The notes beneath the pieces are model-generated. The model searched no databases and was not told the DNA's origin. It was given only the letters and a program-made list of their open reading frames with translations. From NCBI GenBank assembly GCA_006386115.1, contig VFIW01000020.1:372001-436000 (forward strand): 64,000 nt of DNA, read 5' to 3'. Position 1 is the first letter of the stretch, and the number at the start of each line of letters is the position of its first letter. Of the stretch, positions 44,949 through 54,922 are shown in pieces. A program made the translations under genes and the position numbers. This DNA is from Globisporangium splendens (taxonomy: Eukaryota; Oomycota; Peronosporomycetes; Pythiales; Pythiaceae).

Positions 44949-47106
44949 TCTGACTGCGATGGAGGCCCCGGGTCGGTGGTGGTGGTTGAGGAGCTGAGCG
45001 CTTGATCTCCACTGCGCCGATTGCGTTGTGATGGCAAGACTTCGAGTCGCGAAGCATGCGGAACGCGTCAAGCATGGCTGTGTGCATGCCCATCATAGCG
45101 AGACGTTCACTGGTTGTACCGACCAGTACTCGCTGCGAAGTATCTGTCAGCGTTTTGACAATGCGTGCGATGTGTCATTGTCCTCCAGCGGAATGATGGT
45201 AAGAGGCAAGTCATAAACATGCATTCCATATGGGAATGATTGTCGTCGATTCGTCGTATGCGTGTATAGAAAGGACGAGATCATATTTGACCTTCAACCG
45301 TCGAGCTTCGTCGTCCTCAGCTGGCGGTACAGCAGTCTGTGAGCAGAGCAGGAAGCGTCCCTGCTTGCTGATTACTCACATGCATGTCATGTGATCAAAA
45401 ATCCATGTCCATTTTGACCACTTTGGAGTGGGGCATACTTTTGTTCGTTAGTAAACCAGGCATCAACGTGCTCGATGAATGACGTTGTTTTCGATTTGCT
45501 TGGCATCGACACTTGGCCAACCTGAAGAATGAACAATCAGAGTCTACGATATCCAGGGTGCAGTGGATCCTTTCGGCTTTCGTTTTCAATCGATCGGTAC
45601 CAAGTGCGTCATCATTCAGATGATAGGCTCAAGAGTCCCGATTCCCGTGCAGTCCTTCCCTATCACTTAGGACTTCAGCAACTCGGTGAGCGCATCCGCG
45701 ATCGCCGCTACCCCAGACGGGCAACTTCGGATTCGCTTCGCGCTCAATACTCCCCCGGGCCAGTGTGTTTGCATAACTGCTCGACAATGATGGCATCTTC
45801 TCGTGAGGCAAACCACCGCTCAAGAACATGCATATAGAGAGGAAGCATTCCCTCGAGCTGTCTGAGCTCCGCTTGTTGTCAAGCAGTGTGGCGAGCTTCA
45901 CACGATGAACGCAATTTGTTTGGTATGTGGACTTGATGGCTTGGGGAGTGGTCTGTAAAACACACGTCTTTGCCACTGAAGGGTTCTTGGGGACTGTCAC
46001 GGAACCTTCCTCTTGCTGTGGATGTCGCAGTGAGCATAGCGTACCGTCGATTTTTCAATGCTTGAACCGCATTCCCAAGTATGGTAATCGATCTCCTTGG
46101 TTGCCATCGCCATGCACACATGGCCACACACCCATGTCGTTTGATGCCAGTTGGATCGTGCCTTGTTTCAGCTGTCACCAAATGCGGTACACTCTCTATC
46201 GCACCGAAAAGGGATTTATGTACGAATGATTGGGTTGGCGTCGGGATTGCTTCCATGGTGACAACGTTTTACCGTAATTAACTTCATGGAATACGGTACC
46301 TGCGCACATGACCAGCTTCGCTCATGGAAACCTGGGCATCTCGCGTTTTCTTGTTGTACGGAAGAGTCAATAACCGCAAAGCGAACCATTGCATAAAGAA
46401 CAAGAGCAAGTGTGCACTCAGTTCGTTCTGGACATAAGGCTTGCTGGGTGTGGTCCCATCACAGTTTCCGCAGAAAAAACAGCATTCAGTTATCTGCCTT
46501 CCACAGCGCAAGACACACAAGCGAACAACTAATTAATAGAAAAATATAGTTCACAAACCTGGAGACTTTCCACATTTTTCTTTGTCGTGTGCTCGTATGT
46601 CGTTCTTCGATTTCCAGGCGCTTAGTGGCGATTACAATCAAACTGCTTCTTGTGGATTCAAGTTTTTGCTGGTCGCTTTGCTCATTGAGCTCCAGTTTCG
46701 TCGGTTTTGTTTTCTACTTGTTTCGTGGTTTCTTCCATTCTTTTTCGTCCTTGAAGTCAAAAATGCGCTGGAACAACAGAAAGAAAGAACGATATGAGCA
46801 CGCAGCGTCCATCGCCCACACACTGGCTTGAACCCCCCCTCTCATGCGCGCAGTTTCATGTCGAGAGGAGGAAACTCAGCAGAAGGACGCACGGTGGTGA
46901 CGTTTTGCTTCTGCCCATAGTTCGTTCACTCTCCATCGTGCCACGTTCTGCCCAAGAGCTGCGGAAAAGGTTAACTCGACGGCCAATCCAAATTTCTTCT
47001 CCAGCTTGCTAGCGGATTCACTCGTTCGCTGGCTTGGTGTCAAAAAGGACAGGACTTACTCACCACCATCCACCTGACGAGTTTGTTTCGGTGACCGACG
47101 GCCATC
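44949..47106. other. Gene-poor divergent spacer (MATE / kinase gene 4)
   Basis: About 2.1 kb without a supportable gene. Open frames are short and overlap on both strands. No LINE piece or terminal repeat was recognised by eye. The promoters of both neighbours must lie here. Confidence 0.4.
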
Positions 47107-49854
47107 ATGAGCGCATCGGTGATAGTGGCTACTCTCAACGACACTTTGGCGCCGAGTAGCAGCAGCGTCGCGCAAAATGACAGCGTCATGGACGCAGGAG
47201 GATCCAGTGCGAGCATTGGTCACACCACCACGAATGGAACAAGTCCAGATGCAGCTGCACAACATCAAGCTGCTGCCATGGCGCAACAAATGCTTATAGA
47301 ATACCTGAGCGAGAAATTCCACCTCTTGCAAGTGTTTCTCGTGCTCGGGTATTTTGCCATGTTCACGCTCTGTATGGTCTTGATCGGATATCTTCGACAT
47401 AACCGCAGTGTCGCGCTCAAGGGTGACAGCGTTGCTGCGAGGAAGATTATCTTGCCTGCGTTTGAGCCGCTGCTTTGGATCCTCGGGTTCGCGACGGGGT
47501 TGTACACGTTGCTCACGGTGCTGGCGCTCTCGTTGGCGTGGTTTCGGTACTCGATTCCAACCCTGGTCACCGAATGTATCTACAGTGGTCGGCAATTCGT
47601 GTTCCTTATAGTAGTCGTCTACATGCTGCAAAAGAGCGTGTCGATCCCGGCGCTGCGCCGCACCGTTGCGATCACGCTCGTGCTATCGACATACACAATC
47701 CCGCTGCAGTATGTGCTGCTGGAAGAAGACAAGAGTGACGAGGGCCAGTCGTCCGTCTCGTACTTGATGCTCACAGCCGGCCGCGGCATGCTGGTGTTCC
47801 TGTATCTGTACATCGCGATTTGGCCGCCTGGAAGAGCCTCCAAGCGCACAATCCGCGAATATTGTGCGTTTGCGTTCATCTACTACACGTTTACATTCAC
47901 GTACGGCGGGCTGTTCCGCAACAACTTGATGGAAGAGGCGTTCGCGATGACGTACGTGACCATTCTCTGGGGAGCAATGTGTCCACTCGTGATCTGGCGC
48001 GTGCTCAAGGCTGACACGGAGTACTGGCGCGGCATGGGGCAGCGCGCGTGTGCGTTGCAAAGCGTGTTTCGCCAAAAACACCAGTTCAGCGAGCGTATTT
48101 CGTCTCAGGGACTCCATGTGCTCATTGAGATGCATCGCAAGTACATCATCGACTTTGCGTACCTGCAGATCCAGGGGAAGATCGGCATGGGCTCCAGCGC
48201 TACGGTGTTTAACGGCGTCTTGCATCCCGACGTCCCTGTCGCCATCAAAGTGTATACACCGGCAGATTTCACCGAGGACACTGTCGCGGAATTCTCTCAT
48301 GAAGCCGCGCTCTGCGGTGCACTCAACCACCCAAATATCGTGAAATTCTATGGCATGTGCGTGTTCCCGCCAACGATTTGCTTGGTTTCGGAGCTGTGCC
48401 AAGGCAGCCTCGACGATGTCACGCGTGCAAATTTGCGCCGTCACGGTAGCGGAAGAGAGCCGCATCATATCAACCGCGAGCAGCATTTGATCAACCTTGG
48501 GTACATGATCGACGCCGCGCGTGCCGTCGCCTACCTGCACAGCTTTTCGCCTGCGTTCCTGCATCGCGATATTAAGCCGTCCAACTTCATGGTCGACGCT
48601 GAAAACAATGTGAAACTCACGGATTTCGGTGAATCGCGGTCTCTCGCAAAGGCGACTCCGTGTGAGCAAGGTACTCCTTCTGACAAGGATGAGACAGCGA
48701 CGATACTGGAGACGAGCGGGGAGAATCTTCGCCATGAAGAGGACGAGGTGCTGGGCATTTCGGCAAGCTACCGTCCAGCGACTGCACTCATGGCTGTCGA
48801 ACCCGTCAAGATGACTGTCAAGGGCACCGTGGATTATATGGCACCCGAGTTGATTAAGGGAAAAGCTGGCCAAGCCGAGTACGGTGAAGCTGCAGACGTG
48901 TACTCGCTCGCAATGACGATGTGGGATATCATCAACCCGGGTGCTGAGAAGTTCCCGACACTCAAGAACAACCATTTGCAAGTGTTTGAGTTTGTCATCG
49001 ACGGTAAGCGCCCGCGCCTTGAAGAGCACAGCATGCATCCAGGTCTTCGCCAGGTGATTGAGAGTGCATGGCACACGGATCCACGGATGCGTCCGTCGGC
49101 GCAGAACATCGTGCATATCCTGGAAGCCATTCAAGAGGAACTGCATGCGGTGTTTGCCCAGGAACTCATGAACGAGCTCAAGATGGACATGGTCGCAATG
49201 AGTAACCATGATGGTGGCATGCCGACCTTGTTCACGGGTGAGCACGCAGTCTCGCGCATGGAAGACATGAACTACGTGGGCACGACTGCCGAAGCGATTC
49301 GGCTGGGGAACGCACTCATGGATGCTGGACTCTTGCACCATCAACAACATGCGCGGGGCTTTGAGAACTCGGACGCCTTGTACTTTTTCGACGAAGACAA
49401 CATCATCTTGTGCAAGCCCATCTGCGTTCAGAAGGCGAGAGACTACGAACAAGCAATGGCGAAGGCGATCCGTGAAGACGACGCAGCAGGAGCAGCAACG
49501 ACGTCAAGTAACAACCAGAATCCGTATCAAAACATCCTAAGACGATCGCGACAGTACTCGGAATATTCAACTGGCTCCAGTCGCTCCAGTCGCTCCAGAA
49601 CAACTGAGCGTGGAGGACGCACTGCTGGGACACGATCCGATCATCCGCTTCTCGAGCACGGAACCGTGTGCATGTGTCGAAAGTATGGGCAGCGGATCGA
49701 GAACCCAAAGGCATCGCGTCGTCGTTTCCGCCGCAAGTTCAAAGCCATCTCGGAGGAGAATGTGCTTACAGCCAAGCTGCTCGCAGCTGACACCGGATTA
49801 CATACCATTGCTCCAGACTTTGGGGAATATGATGCTGTCGATCCGAATTTGTAG
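47107..49854 (+). CDS. Seven-helix membrane TKL kinase with DEP-like domain (gene 4)
   Basis: 915 residues, the clearest family member. A Ser/Ala-rich N-terminus (1-70) precedes helices at about 72-95, 118-144, 160-176, 186-204, 222-241, 250-270 and 279-299. A highly conserved linker follows (WRVLKADTEYWRGMGQRAC, ISSQGLHVLIEMHRKYIIDFAYL). The kinase spans about 355-680: IGMGSSATVF, Lys381 in VAIK, Glu399, HRD 486-488, DFG 507-509 and APE 579-581, with a 70-residue insert between the last two. The DEP-like domain is at about 700-770 (AIRLGNALMDAGLLHHQQHARGF). The tail from about 855 is CMCRKYGQRIENPKASRRRFRRKF then EENVLTAKLL. Seven helices plus a kinase resemble the oomycete GPCR-bigram class. 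All catalytic residues are present. Confidence 0.87.
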   Translation: MSASVIVATLNDTLAPSSSSVAQNDSVMDAGGSSASIGHTTTNGTSPDAAAQHQAAAMAQQMLIEYLSEKFHLLQVFLVLGYFAMFTLCMVLIGYLRHNRSVALKGDSVAARKIILPAFEPLLWILGFATGLYTLLTVLALSLAWFRYSIPTLVTECIYSGRQFVFLIVVVYMLQKSVSIPALRRTVAITLVLSTYTIPLQYVLLEEDKSDEGQSSVSYLMLTAGRGMLVFLYLYIAIWPPGRASKRTIREYCAFAFIYYTFTFTYGGLFRNNLMEEAFAMTYVTILWGAMCPLVIWRVLKADTEYWRGMGQRACALQSVFRQKHQFSERISSQGLHVLIEMHRKYIIDFAYLQIQGKIGMGSSATVFNGVLHPDVPVAIKVYTPADFTEDTVAEFSHEAALCGALNHPNIVKFYGMCVFPPTICLVSELCQGSLDDVTRANLRRHGSGREPHHINREQHLINLGYMIDAARAVAYLHSFSPAFLHRDIKPSNFMVDAENNVKLTDFGESRSLAKATPCEQGTPSDKDETATILETSGENLRHEEDEVLGISASYRPATALMAVEPVKMTVKGTVDYMAPELIKGKAGQAEYGEAADVYSLAMTMWDIINPGAEKFPTLKNNHLQVFEFVIDGKRPRLEEHSMHPGLRQVIESAWHTDPRMRPSAQNIVHILEAIQEELHAVFAQELMNELKMDMVAMSNHDGGMPTLFTGEHAVSRMEDMNYVGTTAEAIRLGNALMDAGLLHHQQHARGFENSDALYFFDEDNIILCKPICVQKARDYEQAMAKAIREDDAAGAATTSSNNQNPYQNILRRSRQYSEYSTGSSRSSRSRTTERGGRTAGTRSDHPLLEHGTVCMCRKYGQRIENPKASRRRFRRKFKAISEENVLTAKLLAADTGLHTIAPDFGEYDAVDPNL

Positions 49855-50125
49855 GCATGAACTGGAGATTTCTCAGGCTGATCAGTGTTTCTTCTTGTTG
49901 TAGCTGCTCTTTTTCCACGAATATTGATGTAGAACAGTCGTCCGAACACTCGATTTCGCTTGAAGAGATCGCTTTCAAAAGGACAAAGAACCAAAAAGTG
50001 AGACAAGTTTTGGAAGCTACTTTTTCGCACCATTTGGTTTCTGAAGTGCCTTTGACTTGGTAACACCTTTGCCACCACCTTTCGCAGCTTCATCACCTGC
50101 TGATGCTGCACTGCTTCTCGCAGGG

Positions 50126-50933
50126 TTATTTCGTACCACTTTTATCGTTTGCGGCCTCGTCTTTCTTTTGTTTTCGTGGAGCTGCAGGTGCTGTTCTTAC
50201 CGCGTCGACTCCCTCAGCTGCCGCGAGTGGTACGTCGACCACTCGTCGTTGCTCACTCTCCCAGTCAATCAGCACCTGCCGGATCTCTGCTTTCGACGTG
50301 ACGACGTTGTTGGCTGCATCTAAGATGTCCTTGGCAAAGTCATACGCATTTTTGTTGTATTGATTTTTCAGTTTCGGATCCGCACCATGCTCCAGAAGGA
50401 CACGAAGGCTCCGCTTCACTCCGTGGAACACGGCGATCGACACTGGGGTCCACCCACGGCAGCCACGCGCATTCACGTTTGGTTTGATCATTTTTGCGAG
50501 GAGCTCCTGTTTTTTTGAAAGCTGCTGCTGTGCGAATGTTGAACTGCCAGCGCTTATTTGTACAGCCGACTCGGCGAGCACTTTCCATTTTGTCAGAAGC
50601 ATACGCACCAACTCCACGTGATCGTACTGTGCTGCAATCGCCAGCAAAGTGCTCCCTTTGTTGTCGCGAATGTCTGCACTCGCCAGTAGTCAGTGATTCA
50701 TCTGCGAGCTCATCAAATTGCTTCTCGAGCGCATCCACACTGCCCTTATGGACCACATCAAGGATCTCTTGGTGGATTTGCGTCAGCGCAAACTGTTCGC
50801 GCTCGACGTGGGTCGTGACCCACAACGTCGTCCTCGTCCACGGTCCGCACACAAACCACCACACAACCAACAACCAACGTCTTGGTCGTCCAACTCGTAC
50901 TGTACTGTAACCCTGCCAGCTCAACCTAGGCAT
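50126..50933 (-). CDS. Ankyrin-repeat protein with one frame conflict
   Basis: Ankyrin units are visible: DNKGSTLLAIAAQYDHVELVRMLLTKW, then NARGCRGWTPVSIAVFHGVKRSLRVLLEHGADPKLKNQYNKNAYDFA. A charged tail ends in KKDEAANDKSGTK. The N-terminal part (EQFALTQIHQEILDVVHKGSVDALEKQFDELADESLTTG) lies one frame off; the switch is near 50690, where no plausible intron exists. The proposed ATG (50933) overlaps the stop of the next gene, so both could be one gene whose middle intron I could not define (a GTATGT at about 50963 is a possible donor). Ankyrin repeats bind proteins; the partner is unknown. Confidence 0.6.
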
Positions 50934-51627
50934 TTTGCGTCCCAAACGGCATCAGCAACATACCGTGCTTCAACGCACCAACCAAATGGCTGCGCAACGA
51001 TTCTGGTGCCATATCGCGCGGACTCTCGACCATCAGAGTTGTGCCGCGTTGGTATTTGAGAAAACGGGTCGCTTGCCCCGATACATCAACAACTAGCGGG
51101 AACTGCTCCATGACGTACACCGCCTTGTCCATGGCATCAGGCAGGTCTTTCAATGCGATACAGTAGTCTTTGCGCAGCGCGTGGCGACCTTCGCGGATCA
51201 ACGCAAGCGCGTGCTTTCGATCGTCTTCATTAGATATCGGTGGCATCTGCAGCACATCAAAGAGTTCGTCCTGGTCCATGGCGAGCAGCAATTGCGCCGC
51301 TGAACAGCCTACCGCAGACAACAACAACAACACCGCAATGAATCAATCAATATCCCCACATGCAGTAAGACATGCAACACAAAGTTGCCCACATATCCAG
51401 CAAGGCACAAAACGCATCGAATGCTTTCTTTTGCTCTTCTATGTATGAAGATACGTACTGCTGTCCCGTATCCTCGTGCAAATCTCGGCCGCAATCGCCG
51501 AATGCGGCAGCGGTTGCGCTTCGATCCAGCGGCAGACGTCGTCGAACGTGACCTCGGGCGCGTCTATTCCAAGCTCCATCGCGTTGTGCCATCCTGCATC
51601 AGTCTCCGTACTCGCCGCACACCCCAT
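50926..51627 (-). CDS. Small N-myristoylated protein, two exons
   Basis: Exons 51627-51459 and 51308-50926 (intron 150 bp, GT-AG) give 183 residues. The start MGCAAST is a textbook N-myristoylation signal with adjacent Cys for palmitoylation, so the product should be anchored on the cytosolic face of membranes. The rest is helical (DDVCRWIEAQPLPHSAIAAEICTRI; LIREGRHALRKDYCIALKDLPDAMDKAVYVMEQFP). It may continue into the ankyrin gene immediately downstream as one protein. Family not recognised. Divergent from PGAP1 across a 247-bp spacer. Confidence 0.65.
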
Positions 51628-51874
51628 GACTGTTATGTGGCGCAAGAATGCGGAATGGTGTGGAGTCGACGAGTTGAACTTGCCGCCGTTTCAAGATCTA
51701 TTTTCGACATATTCGACACAATGAATGATGGTCTGTCAAACTCGACAGTCTGCTCCACTGTGGTCGCACGAAGGTCGCACCAGGTCTGGAGTAGGGGGGG
51801 AGGGGCACAAATAGTGCGTCCCTCACACCGCCACGCGTGCATCAGCAAAAGAGTGAACCGAGAGGACGACGAGC

Positions 51875-54784
51875 ATGGCACGAGTGCTCCTCCATGGCTT
51901 GTTCCTGCCGTTCGTGGCGCTGCTGAGCGTCGCGCTCACGGGCGTGTACGTCTTCGACCTGTGGCACACGTCCCACCTGCCGTCGGGCTGCGAGATGACG
52001 TACTCGTGGCCCGTGTACACGCCGCTGGCGTGGTCCAAAGCCACGTCGACGCACCACAAGTACCAGTTGTACCGTGTGCACATGAAGCAGCACCGCGAGG
52101 AACTCACGGGCGTGCCACTTCTGTTCATCCCAGGCCATCTGGGCAGTTATAAGCAGGCGCGGTCGATCGCGCGTCATCTCTGGAACGCGCAGCCTGATCT
52201 CTTTGACGTGTTTGCAGTCGAGTTCCAGGAGGAGCTCAGCGGTGTGAATGGAAAATTCGTGCAGCATGAGGCGCAGTACGTGAACGATGCGATCCGCGCA
52301 ATCTTGCGCCAATACAAGAAGCAGCAGCAGAGCGCGCTGAAGAAGCACAAGGGCAAGGCTTCCAGTCGCGACACCAAGACGCGGCCCTTTGCGCGCGTTC
52401 CCAATTCCGTGGTGATCGTTGCGCACTCGATGGGTGGCATCGTGGCGCGCATGGCCGAGACGCTGCCAAACTACAAGAGCAACTCGATTCAGCACGTCGT
52501 ATCATTCGGCTCGCCGTACCACAAGCTGCCGTTCCCGTTCGATACGGACATGCAGAGCGTGTATGCGGCGATCACTCATAATGCATTTGCGCAAGAGCAG
52601 AAGGACGACACGGAGACGCCGGTGTACATCTCGATTGCCGGTGGCCATAAAGACACGATTGTCCACGCGTCGCTGTCGATCACGGACCGCATTATTCCGC
52701 AGACGCACAGTGTCGCGTCGCTGACTACGGCTATGCCAAGCGTGCAGTTCACGATGGGCCACTTGAGCTTGCTCTGGTGCCACCAGTTGCTCGACCGCGT
52801 GACAAAGAGTCTCGTCGCCGTCGTGGACCTCGACACGCGCGACTTGGTGAAAGACTCGGCCACGCGGGTAGAAACTTCGCGCACGATCCTCTTGAGCGGA
52901 AATGGCGATGGTGGTTTTGAAGAAGGAGAGGTGGTGCTGCATGACGAAGGAGAGGGAGAAGCCGTGAATGCGTTGCCGCCACTTGATCACCGTGACCATT
53001 TGCTGGACGGATACTACGCCGATGAATTCGCAAAGTACGGTCTGCAGCTCCCCAAGGTGATTTTCCACGTGCTTCGTACGAGCTACGCGGTCGTGTTCGT
53101 CATCATGTATGCACTCGCGCTGCACATTTTGAGTCTTCAAGTCGCGCACTGGCAAGGCTGCTTTGGTCTACCAGACGCGCAGCAGCAGTCGCCTTCGTCT
53201 TCCACGACGCAGGACAAGTTCCCTTCGTTTACGTCGATGCTGCATCCCGGCGCGCATACCCCTCCAGCCATCAGAAACGTGCTGACTGCGCTGACGCACA
53301 ATGCCGATGGTAGTCGCAACACTGCGGCCGTCGCGGTGCTCAGTGCCGTTGGCCTCGGTGGTCTGGGCTTCCTCATCGAGTCTGGACGTCGCAATCCGCA
53401 ACTCATCGTGCGCTATGGCTTTCTCTTGGAACTTGGGTTTCTGTATGTGTACGCAATTGGGCTATTGTACGCGCTCTCGTCGATCTTGTCGCTGTTACAT
53501 GGCCTCGTCGTCGCGCGAATCGTGGCGGCACTGCACAAAGCCGTCGCGCAGTACAAAGTGCAGCGCTGGATGATCATCGGATCCATTTTCGTAGCCGTGT
53601 TTGCTCTCGGCCACATCGAGAGTCTGGCGCCATTCAAGCTCGTGCCGTCGACAGACGGTGATTCGTCGCGCAACCTCGCGCTGCTGGTGCTCGCGTCTTT
53701 CGTTGTGTTGATCGTGTACCTCGTCGCGCTCGGTGGTAATGCGACGACGTCTATTGACCAGCAGCGTGTCCAGCGCTCGCTGTTCGTGCTCTACGTGCTC
53801 TCGCTGGTGCCCTGGGTGGGCAAGATCGCGTACTTCGCGAGCATCGCGCGGTTCCCACCCCATCAGCTGACCAACGATTTGCTACTGAAAGGTGGCGCGT
53901 ACATTGTGCTGTTGGCACTCGCTCGGTATCTGGTCACGCTCACGCAAGAGTGGATGCTACCATTGCCGCCAACGGCGTTCTTTGGTTCTGCGACGGGGCA
54001 AGACGCTGCCTCCGCCTACGACAGCAACAGTGGCGACTCGACCGGGACGAAGAAGAAGGAGATCACAGCCGAGAACTGTCCGAAATGCATCTTCGAGGAC
54101 GGCGGACCCGGTGCGATCTTTGTCGAGTACACGAGCGAGTCGACGAAGCGCATCAAGGGAAAGAACACCGACGTCGTGATCGTTGGGCCAACGTTCCGTG
54201 TCGTCTCCTGTGATTGTGTCGAGCGCTTGGCGTCGACGCCGCGCGAATTCTGCGACTTTTGTACGCGCTCCTGCCGCCTCTGCGGTGGCGGCTCGGGCAA
54301 CTACCAGCAAGCGCATCAGTACCGCGAGTTTGTGCAGGAAAAGCAGACGCAAGTAGTGCTGCATGCACTGGTGCCGTTCTTCTTGGAGTTGCTTGCGGTG
54401 GTGCAGATCTCGCCGTATGGTCTCGCTCGTGAGCATCTCTCGTTCTACTTGACGCCATTTTGCACCATTGCGCTGTTGGTGTACCACTTCGCGCTGCTCA
54501 ACCCTGTGGAAGCTAAGCGCCGCAAGAACAAGCTCAAGCCAAAGAAGAAGAAACGCAAGTCCAAGACCAAGGCGAGTGCCAGTGGCAGCAGCTCGGCTTC
54601 TTCGTCGACGACGGCATCGACTTCATCTTCAAGCGCCAGTGGAAAGAGCAACGACAAACCGACCACGACGACGAAATCAAACAAGAAGAAGAGCAACAAC
54701 AACAGCAAGGACAACGCCAAGGAAGGCGCAAAGGACTCCATTTGGGTCAATCCCATTTACGAACTCGCGGATCCATCAGAATAG
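51875..54784 (+). CDS. PGAP1: GPI inositol-deacylase (PGAP1/Bst1-like)
   Basis: Single exon, 969 residues. An N-terminal signal anchor (7-27) precedes the alpha/beta-hydrolase domain: VPLLFIPGHLGSYKQARSIA and the nucleophile elbow VAHSMGGIVAR with Ser185, both hallmarks of PGAP1/Bst1. Several membrane helices lie from about 390 to 720. PGAP1 removes the acyl chain from the inositol of GPI anchors in the ER before proteins leave for the Golgi. Unusual here is a Cys-rich block at about 734-806 (CPKC, CDC, CDFC, CRLC) that could bind zinc, placed between the last helices, and a long Lys/Ser-rich C-terminus (about 880-955). Confidence 0.9.
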   Translation: MARVLLHGLFLPFVALLSVALTGVYVFDLWHTSHLPSGCEMTYSWPVYTPLAWSKATSTHHKYQLYRVHMKQHREELTGVPLLFIPGHLGSYKQARSIARHLWNAQPDLFDVFAVEFQEELSGVNGKFVQHEAQYVNDAIRAILRQYKKQQQSALKKHKGKASSRDTKTRPFARVPNSVVIVAHSMGGIVARMAETLPNYKSNSIQHVVSFGSPYHKLPFPFDTDMQSVYAAITHNAFAQEQKDDTETPVYISIAGGHKDTIVHASLSITDRIIPQTHSVASLTTAMPSVQFTMGHLSLLWCHQLLDRVTKSLVAVVDLDTRDLVKDSATRVETSRTILLSGNGDGGFEEGEVVLHDEGEGEAVNALPPLDHRDHLLDGYYADEFAKYGLQLPKVIFHVLRTSYAVVFVIMYALALHILSLQVAHWQGCFGLPDAQQQSPSSSTTQDKFPSFTSMLHPGAHTPPAIRNVLTALTHNADGSRNTAAVAVLSAVGLGGLGFLIESGRRNPQLIVRYGFLLELGFLYVYAIGLLYALSSILSLLHGLVVARIVAALHKAVAQYKVQRWMIIGSIFVAVFALGHIESLAPFKLVPSTDGDSSRNLALLVLASFVVLIVYLVALGGNATTSIDQQRVQRSLFVLYVLSLVPWVGKIAYFASIARFPPHQLTNDLLLKGGAYIVLLALARYLVTLTQEWMLPLPPTAFFGSATGQDAASAYDSNSGDSTGTKKKEITAENCPKCIFEDGGPGAIFVEYTSESTKRIKGKNTDVVIVGPTFRVVSCDCVERLASTPREFCDFCTRSCRLCGGGSGNYQQAHQYREFVQEKQTQVVLHALVPFFLELLAVVQISPYGLAREHLSFYLTPFCTIALLVYHFALLNPVEAKRRKNKLKPKKKKRKSKTKASASGSSSASSSTTASTSSSSASGKSNDKPTTTTKSNKKKSNNNSKDNAKEGAKDSIWVNPIYELADPSE

Positions 54785-54922
54785 GGAGTTTGAGAACCCA
54801 GGAAGAGTCATAATCGCGAAAATGCATGCAATTTAGAGAGGAAAAATCTGCAATTTTATGGGCATTGAGGCTGCCATACTTTGATCACTTGGCTCCTACC
54901 TTGTCCAACCTAAGGTCCACTC

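Noticed and set aside
47683..49452. 589-codon minus-strand frame opposite kinase gene 4
   Set aside because: Mirror of a strongly coding plus-strand gene with catalytic motifs; the product is His/Arg/Val-rich without domains.
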